A DNA stretch of 7,817 bases, taken from assembly GCA_002353555.1 (NCBI GenBank), contig DEJO01000036.1, forward strand, positions 1,394 to 9,210. The letters run 5' to 3'. Within the stretch, counting starts at the first letter, position 1. Every line of letters starts with the position of its first letter. Made by a program: the position numbers and the translations under genes. Below, in pieces: positions 5,884 to 7,817 of this stretch. This stretch comes from Prevotella sp. UBA2746. Its GTDB lineage: Bacteria > Bacteroidota > Bacteroidia > Bacteroidales > Bacteroidaceae. Under the pieces are notes generated by a model. It was not told the DNA's origin and did no database searches. It saw only the letters and a program-made list of their open reading frames with translations.

Positions 5884-6630
5884 TTAACTGAGAAGTTGGG
5901 TGAGGAAGACGTCAGAGAACAGGATGAGAACGCTGCTGTTCACCACGGCAGCGGTAGATGCCTTTCCTACCTCCACACTGCCGCCCTCCACGGTGTAGCC
6001 AAAGAAACTGGCAACGCTGGCGATGAGGAAGGCAAAGAATGTGCTCTTGATGATACTCATCCACAGGAACCATGGTACGAAACTGTGTTGCAAGCCCGCT
6101 GTCAGGTCTTCGGGTGGCAGCACGTGTCCTATATACGCTGTGGCGTAGGCACCCAGTATGCCTGTTGCCGCAGAAAAGACCACCAGGAACGGCATGATGG
6201 TGATGAGTCCAAGTACTTTGGGCAGTATCAGGAACGATGCCGAGTTGATGCCCATAATCTCCAAGGCATCAATCTGTTGGGTGACGCGCATGGTTCCCAG
6301 TTCCGAAGCTATGTTGGACCCTACCTTACCGGCAAGAATCAGACACATGATAGACGAGGAGAATTCCAACAGCAGAATCTCGCGTGTGGTGTAGCCGCTC
6401 ACCCATCGGGGCATCCACGGACTCTGTATGTTCAGCTTCATCTGGATGCAGATGACCGCCCCGATGAAGAAGGAGATGAGCAACACGATGCCTACTGAGT
6501 CTACACCCAGTGCCGACATTTCCGTGACATAGCGCTTGGCAAACATGCGCAGGCGCTCAGGACGCGCGAACGTACGTCCCATCAGCTTCAGATATCGTCC
6601 AAAGGTAAAAAGCCAATGATATATTACCAT
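5884..6630 (-). CDS. mlaE: MlaE-family ABC transporter permease
   Basis: A 248-residue inner-membrane permease of the MlaE family, the partner of MlaF in MCE-type lipid transport. The family signature is plain: AGKVGSNIASELGTMRV at 100-116 followed by the QQIDALEIMGI coupling segment (118-128), and the C-terminal GGSVEVGKASTAAVV (216-230). Hydrophobic segments lie at about 46-66, 88-108, 135-167, 195-213 and 227-247, with an amphipathic N-terminal helix (1-35), as in MlaE structures. Length is normal. On the minus strand an AGGA lies seven bases upstream of the ATG, an unusually clear ribosome binding site for this group. It is the first gene of a two-gene unit and diverges from lptB. MCE substrate-binding proteins must be encoded elsewhere. 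Confidence 0.94.
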   Translation of the reverse strand: MVIYHWLFTFGRYLKLMGRTFARPERLRMFAKRYVTEMSALGVDSVGIVLLISFFIGAVICIQMKLNIQSPWMPRWVSGYTTREILLLEFSSSIMCLILAGKVGSNIASELGTMRVTQQIDALEIMGINSASFLILPKVLGLITIMPFLVVFSAATGILGAYATAYIGHVLPPEDLTAGLQHSFVPWFLWMSIIKSTFFAFLIASVASFFGYTVEGGSVEVGKASTAAVVNSSVLILFSDVFLTQLLS

Positions 6631-6644
6631 AGTGTGTCCTAATT

Positions 6645-6674
6645 CTTAATCGTGCGTGCAAAGTTACGATTAAG
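6645..6674. promoter_or_regulatory. Dyad around the mlaE -7 box (candidate operator)
   Basis: CTTAATCGT at 6645-6653 and ACGATTAAG at 6666-6674 are perfect 9-bp inverted repeats with a 12-nt spacer. The spacer contains almost all of the mlaE -7 box, and the predicted start site falls at or in the left arm. The right arm lies upstream of the expected mlaE start, so the dyad would not form a hairpin in that mRNA. It is more likely a DNA-level binding site for a dimeric regulator. No regulator gene lies in the window. Confidence 0.45.
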
Positions 6675-6689
6675 CGAGTGAAATGCAAA
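6659..6689 (-). promoter_or_regulatory. Promoter of mlaE-mlaF (TTTG-N19-TAACTTTG)
   Basis: Read on the minus strand, the -33 TTTG is at 6689-6686 and the -7 TAACTTTG at 6666-6659, separated by exactly 19 nt. This is the full Bacteroidetes sigma-ABfr consensus with no mismatch at fixed positions. A start about 5-9 nt further on would leave a leader of roughly 20-25 nt before the mlaE ATG at 6630, with room for the AGGA ribosome binding site. Confidence 0.75.
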
Positions 6690-6714
6690 ATAAATCTGTT
6701 TTTCTTTTGCATTT
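6681..6714. repeat. Inverted repeat carrying both divergent -33 boxes
   Basis: AAATGCAAAA (6681-6690) and TTTTGCATTT (6705-6714) are a perfect 10-bp inverted repeat with a 14-nt spacer. The left arm contains the mlaE -33 box (as CAAA) and the right arm the lptB -33 box (TTTG). The centre of symmetry, near 6697.5, also relates the two -7 boxes exactly (6659-6666 and 6729-6736). It may only reflect two similar promoters back to back, or be a shared regulator site. Confidence 0.6.
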
Positions 6715-6736
6715 TATTTTCTTCTTCGTATCTTCG
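6706..6736 (+). promoter_or_regulatory. Promoter of lptB (TTTG-N19-TATCTTCG)
   Basis: TTTG at 6706-6709 and TATCTTCG at 6729-6736 are separated by 19 nt, with one mismatch to TAnnTTTG (C for the third T). The -7 box ends 8 nt before the ATG at 6745, so a typical start site would give a leaderless or nearly leaderless message from that ATG. If translation instead began at the ATG at 6796, the leader would be about 50 nt. Confidence 0.65.
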
Positions 6737-6744
6737 CAACCAAT

Positions 6745-7596
6745 ATGGACGAATCGACAAACACAGTGACCGAAAGGCAAGAGCAGGGCGGAGCGATGCT
6801 GCGCACGGAAGGACTGGTGAAGGTGTACGGTAAGCGAACCGTTGCCAACGGCGTGAGCATCAACGTCAGGCAGGGCGAGATCGTAGGGCTGCTGGGACCT
6901 AACGGTGCTGGCAAGACCACCTCGTTCTATATGACGACAGGTCTCGTGGTGCCCAATGCCGGACATGTATACATCGATGATCAGGAGATTACCGACTATC
7001 CCGTCTACAAGCGTGCACGAGCCGGCATCGGCTATCTGCCACAGGAGGCGTCGGTGTTCCGTAAGATGACAGTTGAGGACAACATCATGTCCGTATTGGA
7101 GATGACGAAGCTCACCAAAGAGCAACGCCAGGAGAAGCTGGAGAGCCTGATTGCCGAGTTCCGGTTGGGTAAGGTGCGCAAGAATACCGGTGACCGCCTC
7201 TCAGGTGGTGAGCGCCGCCGCACCGAGATCGCCCGTTGTCTCGCCATCGACCCGAAGTTCATCATGCTCGACGAGCCTTTTGCCGGTGTAGACCCTATTG
7301 CTGTGGAGGACATCCAGTACATCGTCTGGCGGCTGAAGTACCGTAACATCGGCATCCTCATCACCGACCACAACGTGCACGAGACGCTGAACATCACCGA
7401 CCGTGCCTACCTGCTGTTCGAAGGACGCATCCTTTTCCAGGGGAAACCCGATGAGTTGGCGCAAAATCCAGTCGTGAAGGAGAAGTATCTCGGTTCCAAC
7501 TTCGTGTTGCAGAAGAAGAACTTCCAGCTTTTGGACGAAGAACGCCGGGCGCGTGAACTGGAAGAAGATGAGAATGAGCAGAAATACAATAATTAA
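6745..7596 (+). CDS. lptB: LPS export ABC transporter ATPase LptB
   Basis: A 283-residue cytoplasmic ATPase that, with the LptFG permease, drives lipopolysaccharide from the inner membrane to the outer membrane. Motifs are Walker A GPNGAGKT (51-58), Q-loop Gln100 in GYLPQEASVFRKMTV, signature LSGGERRRTEIAR (152-164), Walker B FIMLDEPFAGVDP (172-184), and the switch His209 in the ITDHNVHETL block typical of LptB. The C-terminus carries an acidic, probably disordered tail after about 262. Two starts are possible: 6745, which adds 17 polar residues and fits the promoter as a near-leaderless start, and 6796 (266 residues), which begins where the conserved LRTEGLVK block starts and has GGCGGAG just upstream. 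The longer form is given. It diverges from mlaE and is followed 12 nt later by a pectinesterase-like gene. Confidence 0.94.
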   Translation: MDESTNTVTERQEQGGAMLRTEGLVKVYGKRTVANGVSINVRQGEIVGLLGPNGAGKTTSFYMTTGLVVPNAGHVYIDDQEITDYPVYKRARAGIGYLPQEASVFRKMTVEDNIMSVLEMTKLTKEQRQEKLESLIAEFRLGKVRKNTGDRLSGGERRRTEIARCLAIDPKFIMLDEPFAGVDPIAVEDIQYIVWRLKYRNIGILITDHNVHETLNITDRAYLLFEGRILFQGKPDELAQNPVVKEKYLGSNFVLQKKNFQLLDEERRARELEEDENEQKYNN

Positions 7597-7608
7597 AAAC
7601 CAACAGAT

Positions 7609-7817
7609 ATGAAGAAGCTAACTTTATTATTCGTGATGCTCGTCTCCATGGCGATGGGCGTACAGGCACAGACCGTGCTGACCGTAGCTCAAGACGACTC
7701 AGGCGACTATTCAACAATTCAAGATGCTATCAATGCAGTGGCTGAAGGTGCAGAGGCTACCATCAAGGTCAAGGCAGGCACCTATGAGGGAATGGTGAAG
7801 GTGGGTACGCGCCAGAA
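7609..7817 (+). CDS. Secreted pectinesterase-like protein (N-terminal part)
   Basis: The reading frame opens at ATG 7609 and runs off the window after 69 complete codons. It begins with a signal peptide (MKK, hydrophobic core 4-18, likely cleavage near VQA-Q at 20-21). The mature part starts TVLTVAQDDSGDYSTIQDAI and continues to KVKAGTYEGMV, the usual first coil of carbohydrate-esterase family 8 pectin methylesterases and related right-handed beta-helix proteins. The catalytic Asp pair lies beyond the window, so the enzyme class rests on the N-terminal motif only. Such enzymes remove methyl esters from plant pectin, which would fit a gut or rumen Bacteroidetes. It lies 12 nt after lptB with no promoter visible between, suggesting read-through from lptB. 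Confidence 0.7.
   Translation, partial: MKKLTLLFVMLVSMAMGVQAQTVLTVAQDDSGDYSTIQDAINAVAEGAEATIKVKAGTYEGMVKVGTRQ

Noticed and set aside
5821..6498. Open frame of 225 codons on the plus strand across mlaE
   Set aside because: It is antisense to a permease with clear MlaE signatures. Its product is rich in His, Gln and Asp, typical of an antisense reading of membrane-protein codons.
6670..7125. Open frame of 151 codons on the minus strand across the lptB start
   Set aside because: It is antisense to the LptB Walker A region and runs through the divergent promoter region.
1..7817. tRNA, rRNA, CRISPR array, transposase or phage genes
   Set aside because: None was seen on either strand; coding sequence fills the window apart from short gaps of up to 152 nt.

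Overview
The window looks like chromosomal DNA from a Bacteroidales bacterium, most probably Prevotella or a close relative. This rests on three things: the protein sequences resemble Bacteroidetes versions of these families, the start regions are poor in Shine-Dalgarno sequence, and upstream regions carry Bacteroidetes-type promoters (TTTG, 19 nt, TAnnTTTG). No mobile-element genes, tRNA, rRNA or CRISPR array were seen. The assignment comes from recalled family features, not from a database search.

Left block, plus strand (about 1-5055): a tightly packed ribosome-biogenesis and lipid cluster. The order is a DUF177/YceD-family gene, rpmF (L32), fabH, era, a small secreted protein of unknown function, der, and a small lipoprotein. 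Spacing is 28 nt or less, or overlapping (rpmF and fabH share a base in TAATG), except for a 152-nt gap between fabH and era. That gap holds a roughly 118-bp element with 13-bp perfect terminal inverted repeats, flanked by TTTTCA on both sides. Removing it with one TTTTCA copy would leave a 28-nt gap, so it looks like a non-coding insertion into an older operon. The operon links 23S rRNA/50S factors (YceD, L32, Der) with a 30S factor (Era) and the first condensation of fatty-acid synthesis (FabH).

Middle block, minus strand (5068-6630): an MlaE-type permease followed by an MlaF-type ATPase, the inner-membrane core of an MCE-type lipid transporter. It converges on the lipoprotein gene with only 12 nt between stop codons. 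No mlaD/MCE gene lies next to the pair.

Right block, plus strand (6745-end): lptB, the ATPase of lipopolysaccharide export, then, 12 nt later, the start of a secreted pectinesterase-like protein cut by the window edge. mlaE and lptB are divergent, and their 114-nt intergenic region is the most ordered regulatory DNA here. Two consensus-type promoters are arranged with exact mirror symmetry about a 10-bp inverted repeat holding both -33 boxes, and a second 9-bp dyad brackets the mlaE -7 box. The region sits between two envelope-lipid transport systems and could coordinate them.

Most of the window is conserved housekeeping sequence. The parts worth a second look are the fabH-era element, the symmetric divergent promoter with its dyad, the near-leaderless arrangement shared by yceD and lptB, and a Ser-Asp-rich 9-nt repeat insertion inside Era.
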